Source: Penicillium oxalicum (Eukaryota; Ascomycota; Eurotiomycetes; Eurotiales; Aspergillaceae). Taken from it: a DNA stretch of 64,000 nucleotides. Shown here one piece after another: positions 11,915 to 24,264 of this stretch. The stretch lies in contig NC_064650.1 in NCBI RefSeq assembly GCF_001723175.1, forward strand, positions 1,178,001 to 1,242,000. Reading direction: 5' to 3'. The notes under the pieces were generated by a model. That model was not told the DNA's origin. It did no database searches and was given only the letters and a program-made list of their open reading frames with translations. The position numbers and the translations under genes were made by a program. The first letter of the stretch is position 1. Each line of letters begins with the position of its first letter.

Positions 11915-12890
11915 TTACTCCAAGCCATCGAGAGTCTCAAGCTCCTTGGCTTCCTCATAGTCGTCGAATTCCAGGCCAGCGTCCCGGCAGCGTTGAAGCC
12001 ACTTGGCAGCGATCGCGTTGCGGCGGCTGAGCTCCTGCTTCAATTTCTGGTTGGAAGCGCTGATCTCATTGATGGCGTGATTCGCTGTCAGACTGTGTTG
12101 TTCAAAACGCTCATCCATGTTCTTCTTATCCTCCTGCAGCTGGCAGATGTATTCAATTGCGCGTTGTAGGATCGCTCCCTTGTTCTTGTCGCAATTTGGA
12201 ACAAGCCGAGCAATCTGATTGATGCCCTCGTTGATGGCTTCACGTCGTCGCCGCTCAACTGAAGGAGGAAGACCGGGTTAGTTCATGGGGGCGAAGACCA
12301 GAGACAGGGGAGGAGGGGGGGGGGAGAAGGGAAGCCATGAAAGGGGCATTTGACAAACCTTCTTTGTGATTGTTCTTGCGAATCTGGTGCCACTCAGGGG
12401 ACCCAACAGTGGGCTTCTGGTTCATGCTTTGAGCCTCCCGGGCAGCGTAAACGGCGGCAGCAGTGGAATTGTGGTTGTGCGGGCCCGGCATGGGCCCTTG
12501 GCCCATGTCATCCCCGAAATTCAAACCTTGAGTGAGGTTATTCGCGTCGAATGCGGCGGCATCTGGGGGCGGAGGGTATTTGTGTTGGGGAGCATGCGCG
12601 GCCAGCGCGGCCTTGGCGTTGGCCGTAAGAGCATTATCATCCGACAATCCATTCTGGGGACCGACGTGCTGGAGAATCTGCTGGTCGATGTTGAGTTCAG
12701 ATCCTGCGTTACCCAGACCGTGGTCATAGCCCATTGAGTGGCTGAAGGCATGCTGATTATCCGGCATGCTGCCGTTGCTTCCGTGGGACGATCGATTCAG
12801 ACGCTGCGCGTCGTGGCCCAAGTCCTCAGAGCCCTCACGCTTGCGTTTGCCGCCCGCGCCGTCTGGGCTGTTCATGGTAGGGTCAGACAT
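11915..12890 (-). CDS. cbf1: bHLH transcription factor of the CBF1/CPF1 type, 2 exons
   Basis: Nuclear DNA-binding protein of the centromere-binding-factor-1 family, which in yeast binds CACGTG/TCACRTG in centromere element I and in sulfur-metabolism promoters. Exons on -: 12890-12359 and 12258-11915 (291 residues), with a GTTTGT donor and a phase-1 junction inside the basic region. The basic region around the junction is HKEVERRRRE: H175, E179 and R183 have the H-x3-E-x3-R spacing of CACGTG-binding bHLH proteins. The helix-loop-helix is about 184-225 (EAINEGINQIARLVP, then KGAILQRAIEYICQL). A leucine-zipper-like helix follows (NQKLKQELSRRNAIAAKWLQ) and an acidic tail (GLEFDDYEEAKEL), as in Cbf1. 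The first 165 residues are disordered and N/Q/H-rich, with a KRKRE possible nuclear signal near residue 16. An ATG 21 codons further upstream lacks the conserved MSDP-type start and is less likely. Confidence 0.87.
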
Positions 12891-13753
12891 TGCCTCAAAA
12901 AAAGAGTCCTGAAAAGCAGCAGGCATGTCAGTCTTGAGAAGATGAGCGCGCAAATAGCGCCCAAGTTAGTGATGTGAAAGACTGAAGCACCGAGGGGGCT
13001 TGAATGCAAAAGAGAGTGCATGGGAGAGGTAAGCCACTGGCGGAGGGTTGGCTGATGGATCTGCCTCGGGGCCTGACACTGAAGCGACCGATGTGCCCCG
13101 GACGAAAATAACGCGCCCCTCTCCCTCTCCCCTCACACGGGCAAACCGCGCAAATCGTGAGCTAGCAAGCAAGACAATTTGAATAGACCAAGAATTTTGA
13201 GCAAACCGCAGTGATGCGATCAAGTGCGGGATGAACTTGGTGTGATATCCAAAAAGACCTGGAGCCGTCCACGGACGCAGCGACCGCCCCAAGAGAGGCG
13301 CGTCACCTACTGAGCGACCGTGGCGACTCTTTCGTGGAGAGGAGAGGGGGCAAGAATGTGCCTCGCCAAGCAGACAGACGATGAGAACACATCGGGGCAG
13401 AAAGCTCGCACCGAGCTCAGCGCCAGCGATGAGCACCCGAGGAGGTCATCGAGAGATGCGATAATGAAAGGGGGGTATGACGGGGGTGGTTACCTCTGGA
13501 TGATCCTATCTATCACCTGACAGGAAGTCACCTGCCACGGACAATAACAGACCGGAAGTCACGTTGTTCGCGATGTCCTCGACAATCGGGAAAAGTCGCA
13601 ACAAAGACCGAAATTGACAGGAGAGAGAAATTTGAACACCAGTTTGGCAGAGATGAGATCTGACCAGCTTTGGACCACAATCTCACGATTTTACATGGAA
13701 AAGAGGGATGTTCTTCTTAGGGATGTTGGACGACTCGAGTTGGAAGGACTGCT

Positions 13754-13759
13754 CACGTG
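13754..13759. promoter_or_regulatory. CACGTG E-box upstream of the bHLH gene
   Basis: A perfect palindromic CACGTG, preceded by T, sits 864 bp upstream of the start codon of the CBF1-type gene. Proteins of that family bind this hexamer, so autoregulation is possible but not shown. One such site every 4 kb is expected by chance. Confidence 0.3.
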
Positions 13760-13989
13760 GAAGAGGGAGGAGAGCGCGCGCGAGAAGACTATGGCACTGC
13801 ACGCGGACCAAATGCGCAGTATTCCGGGGGGGGGGGGGGGGCCTGCGTCGCCTGACCCGATCGCCCATCTGGAACGCGCCGCCGGCGGGTGTGTGGATTA
13901 TGTCAGCGATGCAACAGGCCCGGCCCGGATCATGGATGGACATGGAGTGTCCACTAGTATCAGTGGCCGCAGCAGTAAGCATGCGGCGA

Positions 13990-14016
13990 CCCACTCACAT
14001 CTTCGATGTGAGTGGG
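13990..14016. repeat. Perfect 12-bp inverted repeat, 3-nt loop
   Basis: cccactcacatc (13990-14001) pairs perfectly with gatgtgagtggg (14005-14016) around TTC. No downstream T-run or neighbouring gene end explains it. It is the tightest perfect hairpin noticed in the window. Confidence 0.85.
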
Positions 14017-17000
14017 CTTGATCCTACAGCCGGCTTTCTCATGAATTCAACCCATCTATTCAAATTTGAATTTCGACGCACTCAAATTGAGATATATATT
14101 CCAAAACCAGCAAATTCCGATAGCACATCATCCGGTATATCCTCCTATGCCAAATTTGCATCAGATATCGTGCGGTTTTCGGTACCTGCGTGCCCCTGAT
14201 CCTGCGAGGGTGGCAATTCGTTGTCTTCGAAGAGTGCTATCCTAGGGTCCTTTTTTGTAGCAAAGTGTTCGGAAACTTTTGAACGGAATTTATTGTGTCT
14301 AAGCTATCTACGTTAAATTTATCGTTTGAGGCAAACGAGACTAGCATATCTCGGAACGTTGCAATCTGTTTCTGGTCGTACATGGAACGCGAATTCTAGA
14401 TGATCTCAACGGGGAGCGAATAGGAACCTTTGGCAATTGCGCGAGGTCAAGCGACTTATTTGACAGAAAATGGACTTCCATGATGAATAAATATGAATAA
14501 TATTTGGTGAAGTCGGGTAGAATCGATGTCGCTCACTGGTAGTTGTTGCAAAAGTGCAAATAATTCAGACGGTAATAAGGGGGAGCTTTTTCAAACCACA
14601 TCTTTGGTCACGAGATCTTCCAGTCTTTTGGATCAACCACTGACCCTATATTCATCCAGGTAGCCTCGGACCCGCCACGAGACGGGAGTACGTGTCACAC
14701 ATGGAGTCCAGGGATTAGATCAAACCCTACTAATAAACAGTTGCGTATTCGTGTACAGCGTACTGTGAGTCTGGACTCCTGACAGGGTTGGCCTGAGGTA
14801 CATTCCTGGTGTTTCTAGAAGCTGATTATGACAAGAGTGGACGATTTTCATATCTTCCTACTGCTGATTATATGTCGCCTTCGCTTCAGTGGATGAGGAT
14901 AGGTTGAATCACCATTCGCACATACCAAGTTCCGACTTGCGGGAACTTTGCAGGTCGTGGCACGGTTATCGCGTTTAAACCGAGCCCAACCACCCCATAT
15001 CCACTTATTTACGTCGAAGATTCATTTTTCTCAGAAAATGGAATGCCTTCTCGCTCTAAATTCAATTGACCACTTACGACCTCTTACGGTAATCGTGGGC
15101 AAGAGAGTCAGAGGGTAGAAGAATTCTCGTGGGATGGGAGGCACAAGCATCATCTATTCCGAACACTGCATGATGGCAAACACGACCTCGAATGTGTAAG
15201 CCAGTAGGGTCATTTTTGTATCGAAAAAGCCGAGAATTGGGTACTGTATTTGGACGTGATGGGTCAAATTCTCTCCAGCAGTGTAGTATTGTACCCTACA
15301 GTCACATTACATCATCCCTACCTACTTTGACCCTCTTTAAGACACGATTGGCTAAGACGCAAGCCTAGTAGGTTCTAGTCAATGAAGGTCAGTGTTTCAT
15401 TGATTTATGTCACATCACATCACTTGACTTCACTTCACTCATTCTCACCATGGTTACCAGTACGTACCATATATGGACCAGTGACTGGAAATGTGTCCGC
15501 TCTTCTACCATCACCTCTACCATCCATTCTCCCGTTCTCGCTACATCCCCACTACCAAATTCCAAATCATCCTGTTCCCATCTCCTTTTCAATTCTAATG
15601 CTGTCGCTGGCGCTCAGACAGGGACTTGACTTCTCTTCGAATAACAGTCAGATAGAACAAAGGCAAATGAATGGAAGGCGTGAGCTCGAAATCGAGTTAT
15701 ATTCATACAATTCTTCTGACTAGGGAATCAGAAATCCAATTCGCATTCTCAAGAGCCCCGGCCAAGTCCATACCGCCGAGAGGGCCATTCACGAACGGAG
15801 AAATCCCACAGGCATTTACCCCTCCTGCCAAAGCATTGTAGTATCAGTTGGATGTTTCTTTCACCACATGTTCCGAGAGAATGTACTAATTGACGGGTCC
15901 TTGCACGGCTATTGCCTCCCCGCCTGCTGGGATCTTGATCGCTCCTATGAAACCTCCAAGGTTGCTCTTGACCGATCGAATCACCCGTCCCTTGAATTTT
16001 CTTCTATTCCTTGTTCACACACTTCTTCCCCTTTTCGGCAACCGTGAGGTCAGGTGCTTGGAAAAGAGAGTCAGCATCCCGCCCCCCCCTCCTCTCTCTC
16101 TCTCAAAATCTCCTCATGTACAGAATTGTGCTGCACACCACTGCCACTTACTCATGTGATTAGCCCAGAGCGTATCAATCACGTGTCAACTAGGTGGAGT
16201 CCCCGTCTGCACGGACCACTGATCGACCAGCCGGAGGGCGGAGAGCGAATTCGACAAAGTCCGCGCTTGAACGCCAACATGACGGACTCGTTCTTGATTT
16301 CTCGACCACGACAACGGGATACATTCCTGACGCTGTAACAAGGACGAGGATGCTTTGGTATTTCTTGCCATCCTCTTGAGATCCGCACATCTTAATCTAG
16401 AAAAAAAAAAGAAAATCAAAAGGGCAGTCACCGGTCGCATTTGAGAAGTGCTCCGGCGAAAAGGATCAAAAAGAATCCGCGTCTGCGCCAAGTTGACATC
16501 CTCTTGTGCCTCGACATGCCGTCATCATGCAACGCGGTGATGCACGCCATCTGCCGTCCTGCGTGATCCCGAACAAGTCGCCCTAACCCAGGATGATTAT
16601 TGGTAGAACTAATGGACCAGGATGAGTTACTCTTATCCTTTGAAAGTCATCGGTGGGGGGTGAGAGGTATCTTGAAGAATCATGAGAAAAGATGCAAGTT
16701 GACTCGATGCGACAGTTCTTCTTGGTAACTGAATACAGTGTATCAGTTGACTCAAGTGTGATAGATTCAGCGTAGTCCTACATGTACCACCTCATCGATA
16801 TACAAGAAAACCTATCGTGTCGCAAATTTCAAGGGAAATGGCTCGCTTTCGTTTTGGGTTTGTAAAAGGATTTTTACTTCTTTGAACGCTTTCCCCCCCC
16901 CCGCCGTTTCTTTCTACCTCCTCCTCGACGCCTACCCCAAAGATTCCATTTTCAACACTTCACACCCTCCCCTTCTCTCTCCTGCGCGAAAGGTTACATC

Positions 17001-17612
17001 CAACCTGCTCCGCTAAACCATATTGACTCCCTTCCCCCTCCCGCGCCTCCTCCCACCCATTCGTGTGAATCTTGTCCTCACCCGAGCCACACCTGAGCCC
17101 CGACCACCCGGTCATGCGACCCATGTGAGACAGAAATTGGGTGGAGGCCAAGGAGGGGCACGGCTGCAGAAGTCGATCTTCTAACCGATGGCCGAGACGG
17201 AGTGACCGGGAGGAGAGACCCGAATGGTCAATCACGTAGGATGGGTGCTTGCCTTCAGAAGTAAACCCGCCACACTCTCGACTTCAACCTCCAACAGCTG
17301 TCTCCTATTCGATCAAGCACGATCGCCACAGCCGCCGAAAACAGATAGGATAAGGACTAGAGTCCGAGAAGATCTTTTGTGGCGGCGGACTGGACTGATA
17401 CGAGGAAGAACTATATTTGGAAGATCGAGCTTCTCATGTGGTAAGTAGTAGCCTCGCGCGCATGCGAGGCAAACAGAAAAGCCTGGAGAACAGAAGAAAA
17501 AAAAAGGCAGCCGTCACTAGTCCTTTGACAGGAGACAGAACGCTACGAAATGTCACCCACACCTACATCCAGCGTCAAAGATACCTAGTCTCTCCACAAA
17601 AAAAACCAATTG

Positions 17613-18960
17613 TTACTCTGATTCATCTGATTCCTCGTCCGAGTCGCCTTGACCTTCTCTGCGCTTCAGCCGGAACACCATTTTGGGCTCTGCCGTGGTA
17701 TCCGCAAAACAAATCCCTTCCTCCGCCGCGCCCAAGAGATCCCAGCAGACGATCTTGGTATCGACCACGCTCGCATCCTCACTGGTCTTTTCCAGGTCGA
17801 TCATACCTGCAGGGTGCTTCTCTCGTGACTCCAACCCGGATGTAGTCCCGGCTGCAGCCTTCCGAGTCCGCTGCGTCACAGCAATGACCGTGCTTGTCCC
17901 CGCATACCGCGCTGCAGGCTTTGTGTCATCTGCACTGGGCTCTTCTCCAGCGCGATTCGCAAAGACGAGAACCGCCCTCTTGATCTCGGTCTCATCTGGG
18001 GTGCGCAGCGAGTCGCCATCAATGTCGCCCACGTGCCGCATCCTCTTCTCTATCAGCGGCATGAAACGGTTGAGCCAGTAGCTGAAAGTGTCCATGTCAG
18101 GCTTCCCACGCAGGTTGGTCATTTCTTGCTGACTCATATGCGTCAACCAGGCCATGGACAACACTACGAGCTGCGAACCCGCATCTCGCACTCGGTTGGC
18201 AAATTCGTAGGCTTTGTAAGGCGCCTCAAACTTGTAAGGGTTGATGTCCATACAGATACCGAAGGAAGTAGGAACTTGTCGACGAGCGGGTTCTTCTTCG
18301 CTGCTTTGATGGGAACTGTCCATCTTGGGCTCAGACGACTCATTCGACGATGAAAACGGGAGCGTACAAGTTCCCAGCTCCACATCCCCCTCGTCAGCCC
18401 AGGTCTCATCAGTCATGAACAGAAAGCTTTTGCGGTAGTTGTGAATCACCGTACCCGACTCATCAACCACAAGTAGCGAATTGTAATACTTGGTTGAGGC
18501 CGAGCCTTCGCGACAATTCTCAATCTCTGGATAGCCTATGCAAACCTTACAATGCAGCCGTTTGGCAGTTTCGCAAGCCCATCTGAAACTGACTCCATCA
18601 CCAGCAGTCTCCAGAAACGGCTTGATGGCCTCCCGCGAAGGAAAATTGTATCCTGAAAACCATAGCATGTCAGCATTTCGTCCCTCGCACAATATCAAGG
18701 AGAAAACCGAAAACCGAAAACCGAAAAGAGAGAAGAAAAAAAAGCAAATAAGAAAAAAAAAAGTGAAACCACCAACCCGTCAAAGCCAATTCTGGCAAAA
18801 CAAGAAGATCAGGTCGTAGACCGTCGATTCCAACCTCCATCCTTTCCGACGATCCATCACACGCGATGACTTTCCCTCGTTTCAACAATTCATTCGCACG
18901 AGTGATGTTCCCCTCAACATCACCCAGCTTCGGCGCAAATTGAAGTGTGGCGATCCTCAT
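17613..18960 (-). CDS. nta1: Protein N-terminal amidase NTA1 (nitrilase superfamily), 2 exons
   Basis: Deamidates N-terminal Asn and Gln to Asp and Glu, feeding proteins into the Arg/N-degron branch after arginylation. Exons on -: 18960-18777 and 18652-17613, 407 residues, phase-1 junction between LALTG and YNFPSR. The nitrilase catalytic triad is visible: E57 in LVLPELALTG, K136 in NYRKSFLF and C195 in SFGICMDINPY. The DINPYKFEAPY segment and the insertion of an acidic/Ser-rich loop (about 160-187) before the Cys strand fit fungal Nta1 rather than aliphatic nitrilases. The C-terminus is acidic (GDSDEESDESE). The start MRIATLQFAP is the usual first beta-strand of the family and is preferred to upstream codons. 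It is transcribed in the same direction as SAC3 upstream, separated by about 745 bp. Confidence 0.92.
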
Positions 18961-19704
18961 CCTGAAAAATCGGCTATTTGAGAACTGTCTTACAATCTCC
19001 AAAGGTCCCTTCGGATTTGAATTGTATTTGATGCCGTGTAGGGGCAAGGTCAAGACACTGGTTGTGAGGGATCCGCCGAACCTTGAATACAACTTGGCAG
19101 GTCTGGTTCTCAGCCTGAGCCGGATAGACGCCACTTCAATTGAGGCCACGATGAGAGAGGGGGGGGGGGATTGTAAGGACAATGGGACGATGATGGAGAG
19201 ATACCAGAGTCACTGTAGAATTGTCACTTTACCCTGAGCTGGGGGACATCAAAGATGGTAGGCTTATGTGAAGAGTCAAGCTCGGAAGTAGCCCGTACAA
19301 TGAATGGACGTTACCTGACTCTGGCCCGATGGTGGAATGAAGTTGCTGCCTCAGGACACAGGAAAAACAACCTGACTTGCGCGTGTAGAGTGCCCTGAAA
19401 GACTGAACGAATTAAATCAAAATACCAATTCTACTATCATAGACTTCGACGAATATCAAAGGAGCCTATCGAAAGGATTACCTTGATTGAAAACTCTAGA
19501 TTTAATGCCTCGGAATCCTAATTGTTGTCAAAAGCGTGTCCGCTAAGTAAAATGTAACAATGCAACAGAAAACACTCAAGCACAATCGGGTATGATTCTA
19601 AAAGATGCCCATAACGCCTTGCAAGTGCATGCGAGCCCTGATTCGACCAAGGCTTTTCATAAACGCCAATATAATATATGCAACTCGCACATGAACATTA
19701 AGAA
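18961..19704. other. Intergenic region between sac3 3' end and nta1 5' end
   Basis: No gene is seen. A G11 tract lies at 19159-19169, within 210 bp upstream of NTA1. AT-rich DNA at 19390-19700 is the likely SAC3 3' UTR. Confidence 0.5.
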
Positions 19705-22700
19705 CTATCCACTCATTGCAAACCGGCTTTTGCCACTCTCCTTCTCTTGGCTCTTGAGCCTCTGTCCCTCGGAAGTCCGTGAACGCGAGAAGTCCAGAGG
19801 CTTGTACGCCAACCCGTGGCCTCCGGTCATTCGAATACGGTACTCCGTGCGAGACATTGTTCTGCCAAGACCGGTGGACTTGTCAGGTGCGTACGCGACC
19901 TCATAGGGATGTCGTGGGAACTGCGGGGGTGATGCGCTCTGTGCAATCGGGGTTGCCGAGGGGCTCGCGCTGTGACTGTAGGAGAAAGGGCGCTTGCTGC
20001 GCTGCTCCCAATACGCATGATAAGCGTTATAGTCCGCCAAGCTCTGTGGTGACATCTCATCGAAAATTTTGGGCCCAGTTCGTAACTGCTCAGCGACAAT
20101 GCGAGCAGAATTGAGCAGCAATTCGTCTTCATCAATCTCACGTTGACGCTTCTTAGAAAGTTCCAGCTCCGGATCAACGGACGGTTTTGACTCAAGAAGT
20201 CGCTTTGTCTTTTCGAGGCAGGGCAGGGTCGGGAGAGCTTTGATGGATGATTCGGCCAATGAAAATTTTTTCGTAGCAGACTCTTGCTCGTCGGGGCTCG
20301 CTGACTTGGACGCTTTTCGTCGTTCCTCGCGTAAGGTGTCAGCGAGTGCTTGCTCCTCCAAAACGCGCTTGCGCTTGCGCTTGTCTTCCTTGCGCAGAGC
20401 CTTCTCCTCGGCGCGCTTCATGATACGTTTGAACAACGCAACCTCCTCTTCTTTGGTTTGGGGCGGACGCCACTGACTGCCTTCAGAAGAAATGGATGAT
20501 TGAGCAGATGCGAGTGAAACTGCTGAATGGTCCAGCTGAGAGACTGTGAGAGCGGGCTCTTGCGGCACTGCCATCCGAGAAGCATTTTCTGCTGCCTTCA
20601 TGTGGAACATGTTCGGGTTGGGTGACAGATCTGAGTCCTTCGCGTGGCCAGCCGAGACCGTAGTAGAAACTGTACTGCTGGGTGGAAATAGGGGTTTCTG
20701 CATCTGCGACGAAACGAAAGTGGAGGCCTCTGCGGAAGGTCCAAAAAGCGTTGGCACCTTCTTAGGCTTAGACGCTTTATCAAGTCCTGGCTCGGAGACA
20801 AGTGCCGAAGACTTCGAGGACTCCTCTGGTGTCTCTTTGGTACTCTGTGAGCTTGAAATTTCAAATATAGATGTTTGGGCGACCTGCTCGGGGAAAGATG
20901 GCTTGGTGGACTCCGCGGGAGCAGATACATTGCTCGGTACGACGCCTTTGGGTGCAAACAGATGTGACGGATTGATTGGTGCGACGCCGCCTGACGATGG
21001 CTGGGGTGAAGGTACTGTCGACGGGAAAACCGGAGTACCATTCAATAACGGCGAGGGTCCGGGCTGGGATTGAGAGGTTGATGTCTGGGTAGACTCTGAG
21101 ATCACGCTATCTTCCGGTCCGACCGGATGGTCTTGTGATGTAGGCACGTTGAAGCCGTTGTTGGTGTTTGATGACAACAAAGGTTGCTTCGACGAGCTAA
21201 AGGAAGACAAGGAGGCGGCAAAGGGATTAGGCAAATTGCCTGCAGTGTTCTCTTTCGGGCTCGTCACATTTGTGCTGGGAAAAGAAAAGGGAATGGTGGC
21301 CTGGGAGGCAGCACTGGGCTGGAGCGCTTGGTCTGCCTTGGGCACCGAGGGTGGAGGAAATACTGTCTGACTGGCACCACTGCCAACCATTTCAGTCGGT
21401 TTGAAGAGAGATGTGGTGCTCGTTGATCCGCTCATATCAGCCATACCCGCTGGCTTGGGGAAACTGAACGGAGAGGAAGCAGAGAGCGTCTTGTCTTTTG
21501 CTGACGTGTCAATCGCTGGATTGGAAAAGCTAAACGGAGAAGGTGCAGGCTGTGTTCCATCTTTTGCGGATGTATTAATGGTTGGCGTCGAAAAATCGAC
21601 GGATGGAGCGACGGGTGTACTCAGTGGTGATTTTGTTGTTTTTGTTGGAAATGCAAATGGCGAGGGAGCGGAGGCTTTTCTGGAATTCAGGGGATCTGTC
21701 GTGACCGCTTGAGAGATCCTCTCCGTACTGTTGCCAGAAAATGCAGAGGGAAATGGATTGGGAGCAGAAATGGCTGTGAGTTCTGTGTCACTTTCCAGCT
21801 TCAAAGAATCTGACGACGTAGCAATGGCTGCGGTCTGTGTTGTTTGCGAAGGCTTTCCGAAAGAGAATGGTGAGGTTGTGGAAGGTTCTTCGGCAGGGAA
21901 TGGAACCACAGAGGCTGGCTTCAGCTGATTGCCGGTGCCGGTGCCAGAGAACATGCCTGAGAAAGGATTGGGGGCAGTAGATGGGCCAGATTGGCTCGTT
22001 GTCGTAGGTACTTGAGCGGGAGTTTCAAAGGCAAGTGACGGGGGCTGCTGCTGTTGGAACGGATTCGGGTTATCTTTCATAGGGAATGTTGAGGCTACAG
22101 CGTTGCCTCCAAAAGGTGAGGGAACGGATTGTGTAGCAGGAGCGGGGATAATGTCGTCCTTGTCGCCGAGAACCATTCTCTTCTCGCCAGAAACCTGGCT
22201 CTCTTCGGCGTTGGTTTGCATACGATCAGGAATCACAGACTTGTCGATCATGCCTATTGATGCGGCTTCCCGAACAGACATTCCAAGAATGACGGAAACC
22301 AAGTTTCGCCCCGCACGCTTCGATTCTACATACGTCTCAGAGAAAGCATGCTCGGAAGACGGCGAAAATCCTGGCAAGAGATATTAATTGAGAATGCAAT
22401 AGCTACTGGCATCTCTCAAGAGAAACCAGAATAAATGCACAAGCAGCCGAACATGGGAGGCAAAGTTTCAAGGACTCACCAACTGAATCAACCGGGCGAC
22501 TGCCCCAGTTCAGATACTTCTCTCCATTACTGTTTTCGGAGAATTGAAGGTCTTGCTCCTCGCAAAACTTGAGGGTCTGCTCGTCATCATCAAAGTAAAG
22601 CACTTTGGTCAACTGCTCTAGTGTCCATTCTTCGTTCTTGTGCTGTTGCGATACTGGAACCCGACAGTAAGCCTTCCAAATTGCACGGATGGTTGTCTGC

Positions 22701-24264
22701 CGAACATGGGTGAAGTAGATCTCAGCAACACAGGCCATTAGATATGAGACACTTCGGGAGTCGATGATATGAAAGAAGCGCGAGTAGAACCCTTGCGCAA
22801 TTGCATTCGGCCGGCGCGAATCCAGTGTACCTTGATATTCCCACGTATTGCAGGCCGCTGCGTACAGCTCCAAGGCCACCTGGACACGAGGGGAGTTCAG
22901 CAGCGCCGCGGGCCACTTTTGCACCCGTGCTTCAAGGTCCGGTCGCTGGTCGTGTATGGAGAAAATGATATAGTAAGCCCGGAATTCTTCTTCGTTCGGA
23001 AAGAAAACGCGGCCACGATTATCGTCATAGTAGTACATTAACGAAAGCATGGTGTTGTTGAGCTGCTCGCGTTCCTGATGACGATCAAATTGTTCCTCGT
23101 TTGCAGGGCTTGAAAGGAGATGAAGCGAGAGAATGTGAAAGCGCGCGATTCTTTCCAGACAAAGGACAGCCACCTTGACGTCAGCTTCGTGGGTAACCTG
23201 CTGAACGGAGAAGTCGTTGCGGATTGAGCGCGTTCGATCCCAAACAAACTTATGAACGATTCCGAGAGGTTCGTTGCTACCCACAATGTATCGTATGAGA
23301 TAATTGGTGGCTTGAAGCAGAGTTTTTGGCGTCCGGATATCTGAGGGAAGCTGCTCGTCGTAGCCAGCTGCGGAGCGACGGAATCGTTTTAACATCTTGC
23401 CTTCTACGTTCTGCATGGCATTTGTCGCCGGATCGAATTGCTGAGGGGGAACAAGCGTTAGCGACGCGGTTCTGGCCTCAATCAATAGCGGAGTGGTTCT
23501 GCATACCTTTTCGCTGCGGTCCACCATCTTCTGCACTATGCGTTCCACACGCTCAAATTCTGGACACATGCTCTCGCAGGTGCCTACGGGCCGAATGGCC
23601 TTTTTGAGAGAGGTGGGTTGATTTGGATCGGCCATAAGACCATCTTGGATGGCTTGTTGTCTTTGTTTGGCGCGGTCGAGTTTAAGCTGCAATGGGTATT
23701 AGACTCCGGGCATTCTCTAAATGTGAAAGCCTGCATTGCATGCAACGTCGGGAGGAAAAGGTGTCTGACCTGCTCATAGCGGTCTTGAAATGAACCGGAG
23801 ACGGAAGCGATCTCGGGCTTCTTCTGGTTTGCGAGCGCTCCGTGGGCATGACCATTGGGTATTTGTTTCGAGGCGCGCTGCGCCGCGCTAGGATTGAAGA
23901 CATTATCCGCGGCGGCAGCAGCAGCTAATGGCGATTCCTTGCGAGGTTGACGAAGACCGGATGTGGCATTCGAAAAGGGTGACGCGGTACGAGATTGTTT
24001 GGATTGATTCAATTGTGCGAACGGAGAGCTGGAGACTCCTGAACTCGCCGAGGATATTGTAGCTGAGCGTGCTATATGGGACGCGCCTCTGGCCGAGGTG
24101 CCCGCAGCACGACCACGAGTGTTCACGAGTCCAGTATTTGCTCTGCCACGGCCACCTCTCCCACGGGTTGCCGCCGATGATGATTTGTTTCCCCGATCGG
24201 TACTGCCTCCTCTCATCCCTCCGCGCACGCCTCCCCGGCCTCGTTGCGTTGCAGCATCCGCCAT
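19705..24264 (-). CDS. sac3: SAC3/GANP nuclear mRNA export factor (TREX-2 scaffold), 4 exons
   Basis: SAC3 is the scaffold of TREX-2, which couples transcription to mRNA export at nuclear pores. Exons on -: 24264-23770, 23686-23507, 23440-22480, 22370-19705; 1433 residues. The N-terminus has RG/RGG repeats (RGRGG, RGGMRGG). The SAC3/GANP helical domain begins near PVGTCESMCPEFERVER and runs through KTLLQATNYLIRYIVG and FVWDRTRSIRNDFSVQQ to about residue 545. A long disordered region with repeated PF motifs (SPFSF, SPFAF, NPFA, IPFSF) covers about 545-1100, resembling nucleoporin FG repeats. A charged helix follows (EEEVALFKRIMKRAEEKALRK), a plausible centrin/Sus1-binding CID-like segment, and the conserved fungal tail EYRIRMTGGHGLAYKPL. 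The intron at 23506-23441 is 66 nt, a multiple of three with no in-frame stop; its donor GTATGC, branch GCTAAC and acceptor CCTCAG support splicing. Confidence 0.93.

Larger units (their letters stand above)
12891..17612. other. Non-coding DNA between cbf1 and nta1 (4.7 kb)
   Basis: The first kilobase is the upstream region of the bHLH gene and contains a CACGTG at 13754-13759. A G16 tract lies at 13826-13841, and a perfect hairpin at 13990-14016. From about 14020 to 15400 the DNA is more AT-rich and has no open frame of note. Around 15400-15450 there are short degenerate repeats of cacat/cactt. A second CACGTG is at 16180-16185 and a C10 run at 16893-16902. The stretch 17000-17600 is the 3' side of NTA1. 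No gene, tRNA or transposon sequence was recognised. Confidence 0.6.

Noticed and set aside
15382..15723. Plus-strand ORF of 113 codons
   Set aside because: Ser/Pro/His-rich translation of CA/CT-rich simple sequence; no splice partners or homology recognised.
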